Of a stretch of DNA of 64,000 nt, positions 44,159 to 53,860 are shown piece after piece (within the stretch, counting starts at the first letter, position 1; each line of letters begins with the position of its first letter). The position numbers and the translations under genes were made by a program. The notes beneath the pieces are model-generated. The model was given only the letters and a program-made list of their open reading frames with translations. It was not told where the DNA came from and ran no database searches. Location of the stretch: assembly GCA_030835135.1 (NCBI GenBank), contig JAUQWO010000057.1:1-64000 (forward strand), given 5' to 3'. The DNA comes from Bacteroidota bacterium (GTDB lineage Bacteria > Bacteroidota > Ignavibacteria > UBA10030 > UBA6906).

Positions 44159-47100
44159 TCATCTGAGAACGATCATCTTCATCGTCTGATCGAACTTTCC
44201 GCCACGATCCGACTGCGCGACAGTACATCTATAGAAGTACACGCCGCTCGCAACACTGCCGCCCGCGTCGGTGTCCGCATGCCACAACACAGCGTGCGAT
44301 CCGGCGGGCTGCACCCCGCGCACCAGATGCCGCACCGCACGTCCGAGCACATCATACACCGTGATCGTCACTTCGCTCTGCGCCGGAAGCTCATACCGTA
44401 TCGTCGTCACAGGATTGAACGGGTTCGGATAGTTCTGCAGCAACGCAAACCGCGAAGGTTTTTCCGCCTGCTGCACACCCACCACGACCGACGGATTGAA
44501 CACCCAGGCGTCCTCTGACGATGGGAAATGATGCGCGATGATCATGAACTGGTCCGTCCCCGGCCACACATCCCCTGCACTGCGGGCACAGGTCATCACC
44601 CACATGAGTGGCGTGGTGGCATTGTTGGACAAGTTCACGGCGAGCGCGGGATCCGGCGTGTCCGTGTACGGCGACCTGAAGATGAACGCCAGTTCACGCG
44701 CGCCACTATTGTCCGTTGTGGGAGGACCGGGCCAGTACCGACCGTCGAGACGCCCGATGTTCAGATTGTTCTCCAGGTGCCCGACGGCAAGCCGCGTCGG
44801 GGGATCCGTCTCCATGTCCCATGCCGAGAACGGAACGCTGAAATTGTAGTCCTGATACGGATAGCCGCTTGCCCAGTTGATGATCCACGGCGCGAATTCC
44901 GGCTTCGCGGGGGAGCTCGTTGGGCTAACGTCGCGCAGAAAGCGGTAGCCGCGCGACATGTTCGTGTCTGCAGGAACGGCCCGGGGATCCCACAAAGCAT
45001 TGTTGTCCACCGCGGCGAGTTTGAGCAGCACGGTGTGGCAGTCCGCCACCGTGAGCATCGTCCCGATCCCCCCGAGGGTGACGTGCATCGCAGCTCCGAT
45101 CGTGCCACGCTGCGGATCATGGGCATCAGGGAACAGAGCATTGCTGAATCCCTCCAACCCGATCCCCCGGAACCCGCCTACGGGCGAGAACCTGAGCGTC
45201 CCCTGCGGCACCGCCCACGATCTCATGCCGGGGCTCGTATCGATCGTTCCCCGGAGCACCTTGAAGCCATCCACCACCGGACTCTCATGCCCGAGCGCGT
45301 CAGGCGGAGCATGGGCATCAACGAGCACCACTCCGGTCGTTGAGTCCTTCAGCGAGTAACTGCCGATCACATCGGCGCTGTCAACGGCACGGAGCACATA
45401 CAGATGATCCTTCACGAGCGACGGGTCGGCGATCCGGATGACGAACGATCCTGATGCCTTCCCGCTGATCTGCCGGAGCGGTGAGGTGGACACCGGACCC
45501 GGCAACGGCCGCACGGGAAAGACGAGCGTATCCCGCCAGACGTTCGCACTGTCGTCCGTTACCACCACCGCCATGCGCATCGTCGAATCCTGATAACCGC
45601 TGGGTACATCGAACACGAAGTAGCTTCCCGGAACAGTGGCGTCGTACTGCGGCTCGAATCGTCCATGAGCGGGAAGCGCCGGAATGGTGTACTTCCCGCT
45701 CCCCGTGAACGGAGCCGATGTGGCAACCAGGTTCGGCATTGCCAGCGGTGCCTCGTTCCTCAGCGAAAAGATGTAGCGCACGTTCTCGCCGGGGTTCGCG
45801 ATGCCGTCGCTGTTGATATTATCGGAGGCGACGCCGAACGAAAGGACCGAGATCGGCACGGTGGTGATATGGTCGAGGACGTTGCCCAGGGCGATGGCCT
45901 CACCACCGGGATACGTGAGCAGCGCCCCGGCCTTCATGCCTGTGTGCTGAACGGGCACCTGCGCCATCCCCGCCCAGATGCCATCACCCGCGGTGCCGTC
46001 ATCGTGCAACCCATCATCCGCGAGGGCGACCGTAGCAACAGTCCAACCCGCAGCGGTCGTGAGTTCGATGGCTGCGGCAACGAGAGGCCCCTGGCGCGCA
46101 TCGCAGTGGAATGTGACCGCTGCCTGTGCGGTATCGCGCGCCACGGTACCGGTCACCGCCGGCATGCGGCGCCCGAAGGAGAGGTTCCTGTGGAAGCTCT
46201 GCACCGTGCGGACATCAGACCGCAATGCCGTGATGCTCGCGAGGCGATCGGTCCCCTGCGACGCGAGGCAGGCAACGACCACCTGTTGCGTGTCGCCGTT
46301 GGCGAACGTGAACGGGCCGGTGCTCATGCACATGCGGCGGTCGCTCGGGACAAAAGGAGCCTGCCCGTCCACCCACCCCGCGCCACCCGTGGTCGACCTC
46401 ACGGGGTCGCCGCTGAAGCAGAACCTCGTGGTGTCCGAGGTGTTGATATCGAGGAACTGGCGTCCGGCGTGCACATCGGTGCCCTGCATCAGTCGATACC
46501 ACTGGAGATCCCCTTTCGTCCCCCGCGCCGGGTCGTTGAACTGGTGGTAGCCGTCCACGAATACCACGAAGGAGCTCATCCGGAGGTTCCTGAAACCCGG
46601 ACGCCTGGAGGAGAGGAATAGCGCGGTGTCCGTGGGAGCCCCAGGTGTCATCGGCCCCTGGATGAATGCAAATCCGGCCGCGGGCACAGCGACGCCGTAG
46701 GTCTCATCGGGTGCGCTGCCATTGTACACATAGCCAAGATCGAGGGTCGTATCGCACCCCACGTGGTCGTCCCCCGCATACCCGAGGTCAGGGTCGGACC
46801 ATTGCGTGATGTACATGCTATCCACCGGCGCGCCGCTTTTGTTGATGAGCACTGTGCTGATGAAGATCGTATTCCCGAGCGCGCCGTTGCGGCGGTAGCC
46901 CCAGATCGTGCGTTGCACTTCGAGGCCGATGGGCGGACAGCCGGCGAGGCGCTGGGTGAGACTGTCGTTCATATCATTCGCACCGTACCAGAGCGTCTGG
47001 TCCGCACCGGGTTGGCCGGGGATGTCCAGCGCAGGGTCGTACATGCCGTTCTTATCCACATCCGTGAACGGGGCGCCTTCTGCTGCAGGCCAGGCGTTCC

Positions 47101-47665
47101 AATCCGCGATGTAGCGGTCGTAGATGCCGCGTGCGGAGAGCGGTTCGTAGCGGCTGATGTATGGGACCTCCTCGGCGTTGAGCATCACCTCGACTGCCGG
47201 AAACGGGGTGTCCGGACCGATATCCGGGCGGACGCTGTAGATGTGGTATTGTGGATCGGAGGGGTCTGCGGCAACCGGGCCCGTGGTCGGGGTTCCGTTC
47301 GTCAGCAGCGGCCCGGGTTGAAGGGCATGCCAGTAGACGGACCCGCCCACCTTTGCTGTGTCACGACCTTTATGGAAGCCGCCCCAGAGAAGGCCATCCT
47401 CGAAGATGATATGTTTGTCGGAGCCTTTGGGGAATTCGAACCCCTCGTTGCTCAGCGAGAACTTGTTGTACGACCCGTCGCCATTGTTGCCGTAGTAGTT
47501 GAAGACATTGTTGATGAAGAACGGGCGGTACGAATCGTTGGTCAGCGAAGTGCGGGAAAGCCCTGCGTTTGGTTTGTCCGAGGAGAGGGCCGCTTCGTGG
47601 GGAGCGGAGAGCGTTACGAGCACGAGGATCGTGCGTACCGACAGACGGCGTATCGAGGTTCTCAT
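44159..47665 (-). CDS. Very large secreted T9SS cargo protein
   Basis: 1168 residues from the ATG at 47665; the codon before it, TTG, is not a convincing start. Signal peptide MRTSIRRLSVRTILVLV with cleavage near SAPHEAA. The N-terminal half (NVFNYYGNNGDGSYNKFS, TLWYGANDMNDSLTQRLAGCPPIGLEVQ, YVYNGSAPDETYG) reads like a surface beta-sandwich or propeller protein found in Ignavibacteria; the C-terminal 80 residues are a T9SS type A sorting domain (NYPNPFNPVTTIRYEL, ITVYDVLGRAVRHL, SGVYFYR). Also Ig-like segments around 650-800. Function cannot be told; it should be exported and surface-bound. Confidence 0.75.
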   Translation of the reverse strand: MRTSIRRLSVRTILVLVTLSAPHEAALSSDKPNAGLSRTSLTNDSYRPFFINNVFNYYGNNGDGSYNKFSLSNEGFEFPKGSDKHIIFEDGLLWGGFHKGRDTAKVGGSVYWHALQPGPLLTNGTPTTGPVAADPSDPQYHIYSVRPDIGPDTPFPAVEVMLNAEEVPYISRYEPLSARGIYDRYIADWNAWPAAEGAPFTDVDKNGMYDPALDIPGQPGADQTLWYGANDMNDSLTQRLAGCPPIGLEVQRTIWGYRRNGALGNTIFISTVLINKSGAPVDSMYITQWSDPDLGYAGDDHVGCDTTLDLGYVYNGSAPDETYGVAVPAAGFAFIQGPMTPGAPTDTALFLSSRRPGFRNLRMSSFVVFVDGYHQFNDPARGTKGDLQWYRLMQGTDVHAGRQFLDINTSDTTRFCFSGDPVRSTTGGAGWVDGQAPFVPSDRRMCMSTGPFTFANGDTQQVVVACLASQGTDRLASITALRSDVRTVQSFHRNLSFGRRMPAVTGTVARDTAQAAVTFHCDARQGPLVAAAIELTTAAGWTVATVALADDGLHDDGTAGDGIWAGMAQVPVQHTGMKAGALLTYPGGEAIALGNVLDHITTVPISVLSFGVASDNINSDGIANPGENVRYIFSLRNEAPLAMPNLVATSAPFTGSGKYTIPALPAHGRFEPQYDATVPGSYFVFDVPSGYQDSTMRMAVVVTDDSANVWRDTLVFPVRPLPGPVSTSPLRQISGKASGSFVIRIADPSLVKDHLYVLRAVDSADVIGSYSLKDSTTGVVLVDAHAPPDALGHESPVVDGFKVLRGTIDTSPGMRSWAVPQGTLRFSPVGGFRGIGLEGFSNALFPDAHDPQRGTIGAAMHVTLGGIGTMLTVADCHTVLLKLAAVDNNALWDPRAVPADTNMSRGYRFLRDVSPTSSPAKPEFAPWIINWASGYPYQDYNFSVPFSAWDMETDPPTRLAVGHLENNLNIGRLDGRYWPGPPTTDNSGARELAFIFRSPYTDTPDPALAVNLSNNATTPLMWVMTCARSAGDVWPGTDQFMIIAHHFPSSEDAWVFNPSVVVGVQQAEKPSRFALLQNYPNPFNPVTTIRYELPAQSEVTITVYDVLGRAVRHLVRGVQPAGSHAVLWHADTDAGGSVASGVYFYRCTVAQSDRGGKFDQTMKMIVLR

Positions 47666-47933
47666 CAACGGAGGCCCCCCTCAACAACAAGCCCACAGCG
47701 TCCGGCGCGGATGGCCGGGAGAGAACACTGCGCGCAAGGTCAGAGCACATCAGAAGCACACCGGCGGCGCATCTCCGGTGTGGCACCCATAAGATACTCA
47801 ACGTATTGTTGCGGGTCAACCACGCCGGCGGGTGCACCCCTTCATGATTTCGGTGCGACCACGAATGGTGCAACTCACCTCCGGGAAGCGTACATTCAGT
47901 TTCACACGCCCACAGCCATCGGAACCTTCACCC
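47666..47933. other. Divergent promoter region
   Basis: 268 bp between divergent secreted-protein genes. No clean promoter boxes or RNA gene; an AT-rich stretch is at 47795-47815. Confidence 0.4.
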
Positions 47934-49448
47934 ATGTCATCGGACCGCATCCTGAGATCCCCACGGACCGCAGCGATACTCTGCCTCCTGTTGTTCCTGC
48001 CGGGCGGCTTCGCCATCGGGCGGGACACCACCGCCATCGTCGTGCATGCGGACCGCGTGCGCACACCCGTCACCTACGGCATCGGGGCATCGTGGCACGC
48101 CGCCAGTGAAGACTCCATCGACATGGACACATCGTACACGTGGGCCCTCCGCACCATCAATGCACGCGGAAGCGCCTGGGGCGGCAACCCACCGCTTGCC
48201 GACACCGCGGCATGGCGCCAGATCGTGTGGCATGCGCGTTGGCTGGGGTTCACCTTCCTGCGGGTGGAGATGGAAGCGCGGATGTACGAACCCGCGCGGA
48301 ACGTCTTCGACTGGAACAACGAGGAGATGAGGGCGTTGTACCGGATCCTCGACCATGCCGAAGCCAGCGGGGTGAACGTCTTCCTGCAGCAGATGTGGAG
48401 CAACGTCGGGTGGAACGCCTATCCCGGCGTGCAGCCGTTGCTGAGCGCGCCGCGGAACGTGGATGATTTCGCGGAGGGGCTTGCCGCGCTCATGGAGCAT
48501 CTCACGCGCGTGAAGGGGTACACCTGCATCCGGTGGTTGTGCATTACCAACGAGCCGCCGGGAGGGAGCTGGGGGTCGTGGTGGATGACCGGCGACAGTG
48601 CTGCGCCATACACGCCTGCGTTGCGGGCCGTGCGACGCGCACTCGATGCACGTGAGATCAGCGTGGCGCTCTCCGGTCCCGACTGGACCGACCTTCCCTT
48701 GTTCGACAGCACAAAGATCGACTTCGATCCCTACATCAGCGCGTACGACATTCATTCGTATCAGGGGATCGACAGTGCGAAGCAGCAGCGGCTCGGGGCG
48801 TGGGTACGCTGGGCCTCGGCGCACGGAAAGCCGATGATCCTGTCGGAGATCGGCGACATGTCGCTCGGCTGGCGCGACACCAATGCCGGTCCGAAGACCT
48901 TTGCGGCGGCGCTCTCCAATGCCGAATCCATCCTGCGCGGGCTGGATGCAGGGGTAAGCGCATTCAACCGGTGGAGCTTCACCAACCGGGGCGATCTGGA
49001 CGGGCAATGGCAGCTCGTTCGCACGTGGGACATCCAGCAGAAGCGGTATCTGGACAACGTCGCCATCGAGCCGGCGGCGTACTACGGGTACGGCATCATC
49101 ACGCGGTTCTGGATCCCGGGGGCATCCGTGCTCGTCACCGATGCGGTGGCGGACACGCTCATCCTTGCGCAGGCGTTGCTGGGCGCGGAGGGTGAGGTCA
49201 CCATCTACATCGCGAACAAGGGGCGATCAGCCAGCGCAGTGAATGTGATGGTAAGCGGCGGCAGCAGTGACAGGACGCTGTATCGGTATGTGGCTGCGGA
49301 AGAGACCGTCGATCGGCCGGACTATCGCATGGACCCTTCTCTGGTGATACAGAAGAGGGGTGAGCCGATCCGGGTGGTGCTGCCGGCGCGGAGCATCACC
49401 ACCTTATCATCATTGAAGACGCCGCATGAAGCGCCGGCGCGGCGGTGA
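47934..49448 (+). CDS. Secreted GH-A clan glycoside hydrolase (GH5/GH30/GH39-like)
   Basis: 504 residues from the ATG at 47934. Signal peptide with core AAILCLLLFLPGGFA. The (beta/alpha)8 barrel shows the GH-A hallmarks: LGFTFLRVEMEARMY, GVNVFLQQMWS, the acid/base Glu in CITNEPPGG, then YDIHSYQG, and the nucleophile Glu in KPMILSEIGD. A C-terminal beta-sandwich (EVTIYIANKGRSASAV, LYRYVA) follows as in GH30-type enzymes. Periplasmic or secreted; the glycan substrate is not evident. No ribosome site is clear before this ATG, and an upstream in-frame start at 47832 is also open. Confidence 0.75.
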   Translation: MSSDRILRSPRTAAILCLLLFLPGGFAIGRDTTAIVVHADRVRTPVTYGIGASWHAASEDSIDMDTSYTWALRTINARGSAWGGNPPLADTAAWRQIVWHARWLGFTFLRVEMEARMYEPARNVFDWNNEEMRALYRILDHAEASGVNVFLQQMWSNVGWNAYPGVQPLLSAPRNVDDFAEGLAALMEHLTRVKGYTCIRWLCITNEPPGGSWGSWWMTGDSAAPYTPALRAVRRALDAREISVALSGPDWTDLPLFDSTKIDFDPYISAYDIHSYQGIDSAKQQRLGAWVRWASAHGKPMILSEIGDMSLGWRDTNAGPKTFAAALSNAESILRGLDAGVSAFNRWSFTNRGDLDGQWQLVRTWDIQQKRYLDNVAIEPAAYYGYGIITRFWIPGASVLVTDAVADTLILAQALLGAEGEVTIYIANKGRSASAVNVMVSGGSSDRTLYRYVAAEETVDRPDYRMDPSLVIQKRGEPIRVVLPARSITTLSSLKTPHEAPARR

Positions 49449-49482
49449 GGCCTCACCAGCACGGATCAAATCGTCCACAATC

Positions 49483-50358
49483 TTAGTGCGAGGCCAGCAA
49501 TTCTTCGACCTGCACGTCCAGTGCGCGTGCGAAGTTCTGAAGAAGGGCGACCTTTGGCAGATAGTCCCCTTTTTCGATCCGCAGGATGGACCACCGGGAG
49601 GATCCAACTTTCGCCGCCAGGGCCTCCTGGGTGATGCCGTGATGTTCTCGTGTGGCTCTGAGTTTCGCCCCGAATGACCTGGCGGTCAGCTTCCGTTCCC
49701 GAAGGGACGCAGCTTTGCGTTCCGGTGCTTTGCACACGGCAAATTCTCGCAGGACATCATGAGGGACAGGGATCTCCGCACCTCCACCGGCCGTGAGCGT
49801 GATGAATGTCCGCTCGCCGACGATCCGCAATGAGTCCCAATGGATGTCGTCTGCCTCGGCGATACGGCGCAGCGACCTGAATGGTACCACGGCACGGACG
49901 TTGTCGCCGAAGCGCACATGAAGCCCGTCGTCCGAGAACCGTGCGTTCACAATGATCTCTCCCGGCTTCCTCTCCGCCGTCCCGACGAGAAAGCGCAGCA
50001 GCCGGTCATGACCATTCCTCCCCTCAAAGACCCTCGCGCCGGAGAGGTCAAGCCATTCCCGGAGGAGGGCCTGCGACGTGGACCGTTGATCCATCCCTTC
50101 GGAGAGCAGGAAGATAGGGGCAGAATGCCTCGTGTGGTGAAGGAATCCCCGTAACCGCTCGGTCCGGGGTGCTCGTACCTGGTCGATCTTCACGATCCAG
50201 AGAGTGTTCGCGGCCTCGCGCAACAGCACGGGCAGCTGCTCCATCGCGGACCAGTCATGTGATCCTGTCCGGCGAAACACCGATCGGATGCTCTCCTTCA
50301 GCTCGGGCTCGAACCCTACGATCCTGACTCCGAACTCCTTGTAATCTCGCTTCTTCAT
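49483..50358 (-). CDS. DUF2442-XRE fusion regulator
   Basis: 291 residues in three parts: an N-terminal alpha/beta domain of about 130 residues resembling a degenerate receiver fold (VRIVGFEPELKESIRSVFRR, NTLWIVKIDQ, APIFLLSEGM), a DUF2442-like beta domain (DGLHVRFGDNVRAVVPF, EIPVPHDVLREFA), and a C-terminal XRE helix-turn-helix (GAKLRATREHHGITQEALAAKVGSSRWSILRIEKGD). It overlaps the DUF4160 gene by an ATGA. This is the antitoxin-like half of a DUF4160/DUF2442 pair, with a DNA-binding domain able to control the operon. Confidence 0.75.
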   Translation of the reverse strand: MKKRDYKEFGVRIVGFEPELKESIRSVFRRTGSHDWSAMEQLPVLLREAANTLWIVKIDQVRAPRTERLRGFLHHTRHSAPIFLLSEGMDQRSTSQALLREWLDLSGARVFEGRNGHDRLLRFLVGTAERKPGEIIVNARFSDDGLHVRFGDNVRAVVPFRSLRRIAEADDIHWDSLRIVGERTFITLTAGGGAEIPVPHDVLREFAVCKAPERKAASLRERKLTARSFGAKLRATREHHGITQEALAAKVGSSRWSILRIEKGDYLPKVALLQNFARALDVQVEELLASH

Positions 50359-50597
50359 TTACGATCGCTTTGTTCGTTCACTTCAGCCCAGACGGCAAGA
50401 GCATGGACACGGTGCCTGGATACCACACGCTCCAGCATCCGGGATTCCCGTTGCGAGACGGCATCCATGACCCGAAGATCGAACAGTGACACCCGCGAGA
50501 CTTTGCCGTCATAGTACACATGAACATGCGGTGGCGGATGTTCACCCCGCACATGCACGTAGATCACATACTTGCCATCCGTCGCAATACGGGGCAT
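50355..50597 (-). CDS. DUF4160 protein, toxin-like partner
   Basis: 80 residues. PRIATDGKYVIYVHVRGEHPPPHVHVYYDGK is the defining DUF4160 segment (a conserved HPPPH-type motif), with a helical C-terminus. GGGAGAG lies about nine bases before the ATG. DUF4160 and DUF2442 proteins are frequently adjacent in bacterial genomes and are suspected toxin-antitoxin modules; here the pair is coupled by ATGA. The activity is not established from sequence. Confidence 0.75.
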   Translation of the reverse strand: MPRIATDGKYVIYVHVRGEHPPPHVHVYYDGKVSRVSLFDLRVMDAVSQRESRMLERVVSRHRVHALAVWAEVNEQSDRK

Positions 50598-50612
50598 GAC
50601 GCGGACTCTCCC

Positions 50613-50641
50613 AATGTAGCATAACTGCTACACACTGTCAA
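50613..50641 (-). promoter_or_regulatory. DUF4160/DUF2442 operon promoter with operator in the spacer
   Basis: On the minus strand: TTGACA (50636-50641), exactly 17 bp, TACATT (50613-50618). The spacer holds a perfect TAGCA-TAAC-TGCTA inverted repeat (50617-50630), an ideal place for the XRE domain to bind and repress. The transcript would start very near the ATG. Confidence 0.7.
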
Positions 50642-50715
50642 ACGATGCCATACTGGAAGTACACACATCACGCCCGTATTACGAAGGGTCTGTGGAAATA
50701 CATGCGGAAAGCGGA

Positions 50716-51381
50716 CTAGGCACCGGCACGATGTATTCCCGACTGCCTCAGCTCGTTCAGTACCTCCTCCAGACATTCCTTCGGTCCGTCGGATTGGTTC
50801 GAACCGCACTTCTTCCCATCCTTTGTTGCTGACCAATCCCATCCGTGCCGCATCGAGCATAGTACGGTGAGTTGGTCCCCCTGGCCGGACAGTCGGCCAT
50901 CCAACCCCTCACGGGTGATCTCGCTCGCGAGCCGGAAACACTCGTTGAGGTAGTCCGTGGTCTCGGGTTCGGGCATATAGGCGCCGCCGTAGGGAAGTTG
51001 CACGAGCAGGCGGAGCGGGCCTTTCACCACATAGTAGTGCATCATATACGAGTTCATGCCGTAGCCATCGTGCGCAAGGATCGCGTAGTCCTGCAGCGCA
51101 GGATCTTCGAGCTCACCAGCGTGCGCATCGAAGGCGAACGGGGCCAGTTCATCCATGCGGGTCGTGAAGCCCCAGTCGCGCTGCTCCACGAGGCGGGCAG
51201 CGAGATCCTCCGGGATCTCGGGGAAGAAGATCCCCGATTCCTCGATGAGCGCGCGGGCCCTGGCGGCGATGCTCGTGTCCCCTTCCGCGGGCGAGGGTGC
51301 AGCATTGACTATTTCCGGCGCAGACCGCCGATGTGTCGATGTGTTCAGCACATCAAGCGGAGAAACGTATCGTGTCCCCAT
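50716..51381 (-). CDS. Hypothetical protein
   Basis: 221 residues with AGGAGAG before the ATG. Mixed alpha/beta; notable are AILAHDGYGMNSYMMHYYVVKGPLRLLVQLPYGGAYMP and a helical C-terminus. It has no signal peptide, no Cys cluster, and I do not know the family. A SUKH/Imm-like fold is conceivable but not supported. Confidence 0.6.
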   Translation of the reverse strand: MGTRYVSPLDVLNTSTHRRSAPEIVNAAPSPAEGDTSIAARARALIEESGIFFPEIPEDLAARLVEQRDWGFTTRMDELAPFAFDAHAGELEDPALQDYAILAHDGYGMNSYMMHYYVVKGPLRLLVQLPYGGAYMPEPETTDYLNECFRLASEITREGLDGRLSGQGDQLTVLCSMRHGWDWSATKDGKKCGSNQSDGPKECLEEVLNELRQSGIHRAGA

Positions 51382-51729
51382 ACTCTCCTGTTCTCCCTGT
51401 TGATGAAACCACGTGTTCCATGAAGCGTTGCCCGCGCGATGCCGTCCTCGAAGAACGTGAGGGCGTCGTACATCGGCGGGATGATGAGTTCGAGTTCACC
51501 TATTCTGCCAGGAACGATGCTGAATTCGTCTCTTCCCTAAGATACGCCGGGCGCTCGAGGCGACAGGATCAGAATCTGATACAAATGAAGAGCTGCCGGG
51601 GAGAAGTGAAGGAATCGGGGATTGATGGTGGCATGTGCGGGGAACAAACAGTTTGACGAGGGAGGGCGCAGCGGGGCGGTCTGACTCACCGGCCGCGGAC
51701 AGGATCGATCGCCGGTCCCCGCTGCAAAT
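51382..51729. other. Intergenic region, no gene seen
   Basis: 348 bp between two leftward genes; only low-quality frames and no repeats or clear promoter boxes. Confidence 0.4.
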
Positions 51730-52902
51730 CTAGTGCCGTGGCGTCTCTCCGATGGGAGATCCCTTGCCATCAGTAAGCGTATTGCCACCCGCCAGCACAT
51801 CGTGGGCGATGATGGTTCTCATTCTCTCCGGCTCCTCGAACATGGGGCTGTGTGCCGAATGTTCGAAGGTGTAGAACCCCTTCACCGGAGCGGTGAGCCT
51901 ATCGAAGTACGACCGTGCGAGAGGATAGGAACAGGTATAGTCGTGGACCCCATGGAAGAAATACACCGGGATGCTGAGTGCGGTCACCTCGCGCGCCAGA
52001 TCGGTCCGCACCATGGAATCCCACAGAATGCTGATGCCCGACCTGGATTTTCCGCTCCACATGCGCACCTTCTCTGTGAAGGTGTATTCCGGAAAGAGCA
52101 GCGATGGCCAGAAGAGGCCGGACACCACCGATGTCATGTCGTGCATAGTGCCGATACCCAGGGTGTGCATGGCCTCGTCGCGCAGGGCGCTGTACCCTGG
52201 CGGCACATCGCTGGCAAGGGTGACGGGCGCCTTCTCAAGCCGACGGACCATGCTGCTGTCGACGAGTTCCCGGAACCGCTGGAGCATGAACTCGTACGCC
52301 AGTTTCTCCGAAGCGAGCTGATACGACATCTGCGCGACACCGATGTACGCATGGTAGAACTCCGGCATCCGGGCAGCCGCCTGGATCCCGAAGAACGTCC
52401 CACCTGAGTGAGCCATCAGGTAGATCTTATCCTTCCCGAAGCGCATCCGCAGATAGTCCGTCAGTACCCTGGTGTCGGAGATCAACTGCTCCACGGTCAT
52501 GGTCTCCCGCGGGATATCGGGGTGAGAGGAGATCCCCGCGCCGCGTTGCTCCCACCAGACAACCGTGAAATGGTCTTCGAGCCCCGTAGGATAGCGCTCC
52601 GTAAGAAAGTAGTCGGGCATCCCGCCATGAAGGTAGAGCAGAACAGGGTTGAGCGTGTCCGCGCCTTTGATGAACATCCCCTGCTCGACGCCATTGATCT
52701 TCAGGAAGAGCTTTTCCGCGATGCTTCGTGGGAGGGGTTTGCCATCGGCGGAGAGAACCGGTGCGGGGGTACCGGTACTGTGGAGCCACATCCAGCCCGC
52801 GAGGAGTAGGACGCATGCCAAGATGGCTGCACACACAATGATCACCACACGCAGTCCCTTTCGTAAGAGGGATATTGAGGAGTTGGCGGATCGTTGCTTC
52901 AT
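51730..52902 (-). CDS. Membrane-anchored alpha/beta hydrolase, prolyl aminopeptidase-like
   Basis: 390 residues. One N-terminal membrane anchor (about 15-40, VVIIVCAAILACVLLLAG), then an S33-type alpha/beta hydrolase: HGGMPDYF oxyanion loop, WWEQRGAGISSHPD, nucleophile elbow AHSGGT, an Asp in HGVHDYTCSY and His in EHSAHSPMFEEPER. The sequence is that of proline iminopeptidase/tricorn-interacting-factor relatives. Active toward the periplasm if the anchor is an uncleaved signal. Confidence 0.85.
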   Translation of the reverse strand: MKQRSANSSISLLRKGLRVVIIVCAAILACVLLLAGWMWLHSTGTPAPVLSADGKPLPRSIAEKLFLKINGVEQGMFIKGADTLNPVLLYLHGGMPDYFLTERYPTGLEDHFTVVWWEQRGAGISSHPDIPRETMTVEQLISDTRVLTDYLRMRFGKDKIYLMAHSGGTFFGIQAAARMPEFYHAYIGVAQMSYQLASEKLAYEFMLQRFRELVDSSMVRRLEKAPVTLASDVPPGYSALRDEAMHTLGIGTMHDMTSVVSGLFWPSLLFPEYTFTEKVRMWSGKSRSGISILWDSMVRTDLAREVTALSIPVYFFHGVHDYTCSYPLARSYFDRLTAPVKGFYTFEHSAHSPMFEEPERMRTIIAHDVLAGGNTLTDGKGSPIGETPRH

Positions 52903-52984
52903 CGTCGCTATCGCCTTCTCATTTCAGGGGTGGCCGGATCCAGACGATTTTCCTTGAACCTCGAACGCACCTTGGGTATCATTC

Positions 52985-53689
52985 ATGATGATGCAGCCTC
53001 CCATCGGCGCCACGAACTACGGAACGCACAGGTCAATGATCTCACGCAAGATCTTCCTCAGCGCGCTTTCTCCGGACGAGCGCAGGCTCGTCCGTTCGCT
53101 CTCATCACCGGTCAAGATCCAGCATTTCCTCGATACCCTTGCGTACAGCACGGAGTCGTCATACCGCGCGCCGCTCACGGTCCTGAGGGAACGTTTCGCC
53201 CATTGCTACGATGGCGCTGTCTTCGCCGCGGCTGCTCTCGCCTGGAACGACGATCCGCCGTTGATCGTCAATTTCTTTCCGAACTCACGCGACGACGAGC
53301 ACCTCGTTGCCCTTTTCCGTCGCAACGGCTGTTGGGGCGCGGTCGGGCAATCCAATTTCGTCGGGTTGCGTTATCGGGAGCCCATCCACCGGACCTTGCG
53401 GGAGCTCATGATCAGTTATTTCGAGCAGTACTACAACGTCGCTGGAGAAAAGACCCTTCGCAGCTATACGAAACCGTTGAACCTCAACAGATTCGATCGG
53501 GCGCGCTGGATGACGGAGGCAAAGGGAATGGACCTCATTGCAGACCATCTGGAGTCCATGCCTCAGGTTCGTCTGCTGACGCCGGCGATGGCCCGAACTC
53601 TCGCGAAGGTGGACCCGCTCTCATACTCGGCCGGGCTGCAGGGTTCGGTCGCAGACGGCCTCTTCAAAGTCGAGGACAAGAAGAAGTAG
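52985..53689 (+). CDS. Transglutaminase-like cysteine peptidase family protein
   Basis: 234 residues; the start may instead be the ATG at 53036 (MISRKIFL). RFAHCYDGAVFAAAAL carries a candidate catalytic Cys, then DDPPLIVNFFPNSRDDEHLVALFR with an acidic/His cluster, and GQSNFVGLRYREPIHRTLRELMISYFEQYY. This matches a widespread small family with a transglutaminase-like core as I remember it. Substrate unknown. It lies opposite the hydrolase gene. Confidence 0.55.
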   Translation: MMMQPPIGATNYGTHRSMISRKIFLSALSPDERRLVRSLSSPVKIQHFLDTLAYSTESSYRAPLTVLRERFAHCYDGAVFAAAALAWNDDPPLIVNFFPNSRDDEHLVALFRRNGCWGAVGQSNFVGLRYREPIHRTLRELMISYFEQYYNVAGEKTLRSYTKPLNLNRFDRARWMTEAKGMDLIADHLESMPQVRLLTPAMARTLAKVDPLSYSAGLQGSVADGLFKVEDKKK

Positions 53690-53860
53690 CCGGGCGTCAC
53701 GCGAAAGACAGAAGACCCGCATCCCACTTCATCGATGGTGATCACCCCTTGAGCAGAAAGCGAGCCGTTGAGAGGGTCTTTTCCGTCATAGAGATCGACG
53801 CGGCACGTGTTGCCGGGAGAGAGGTATGACAGGAACCCCATCTCTGCGATGCAGGCAGGT

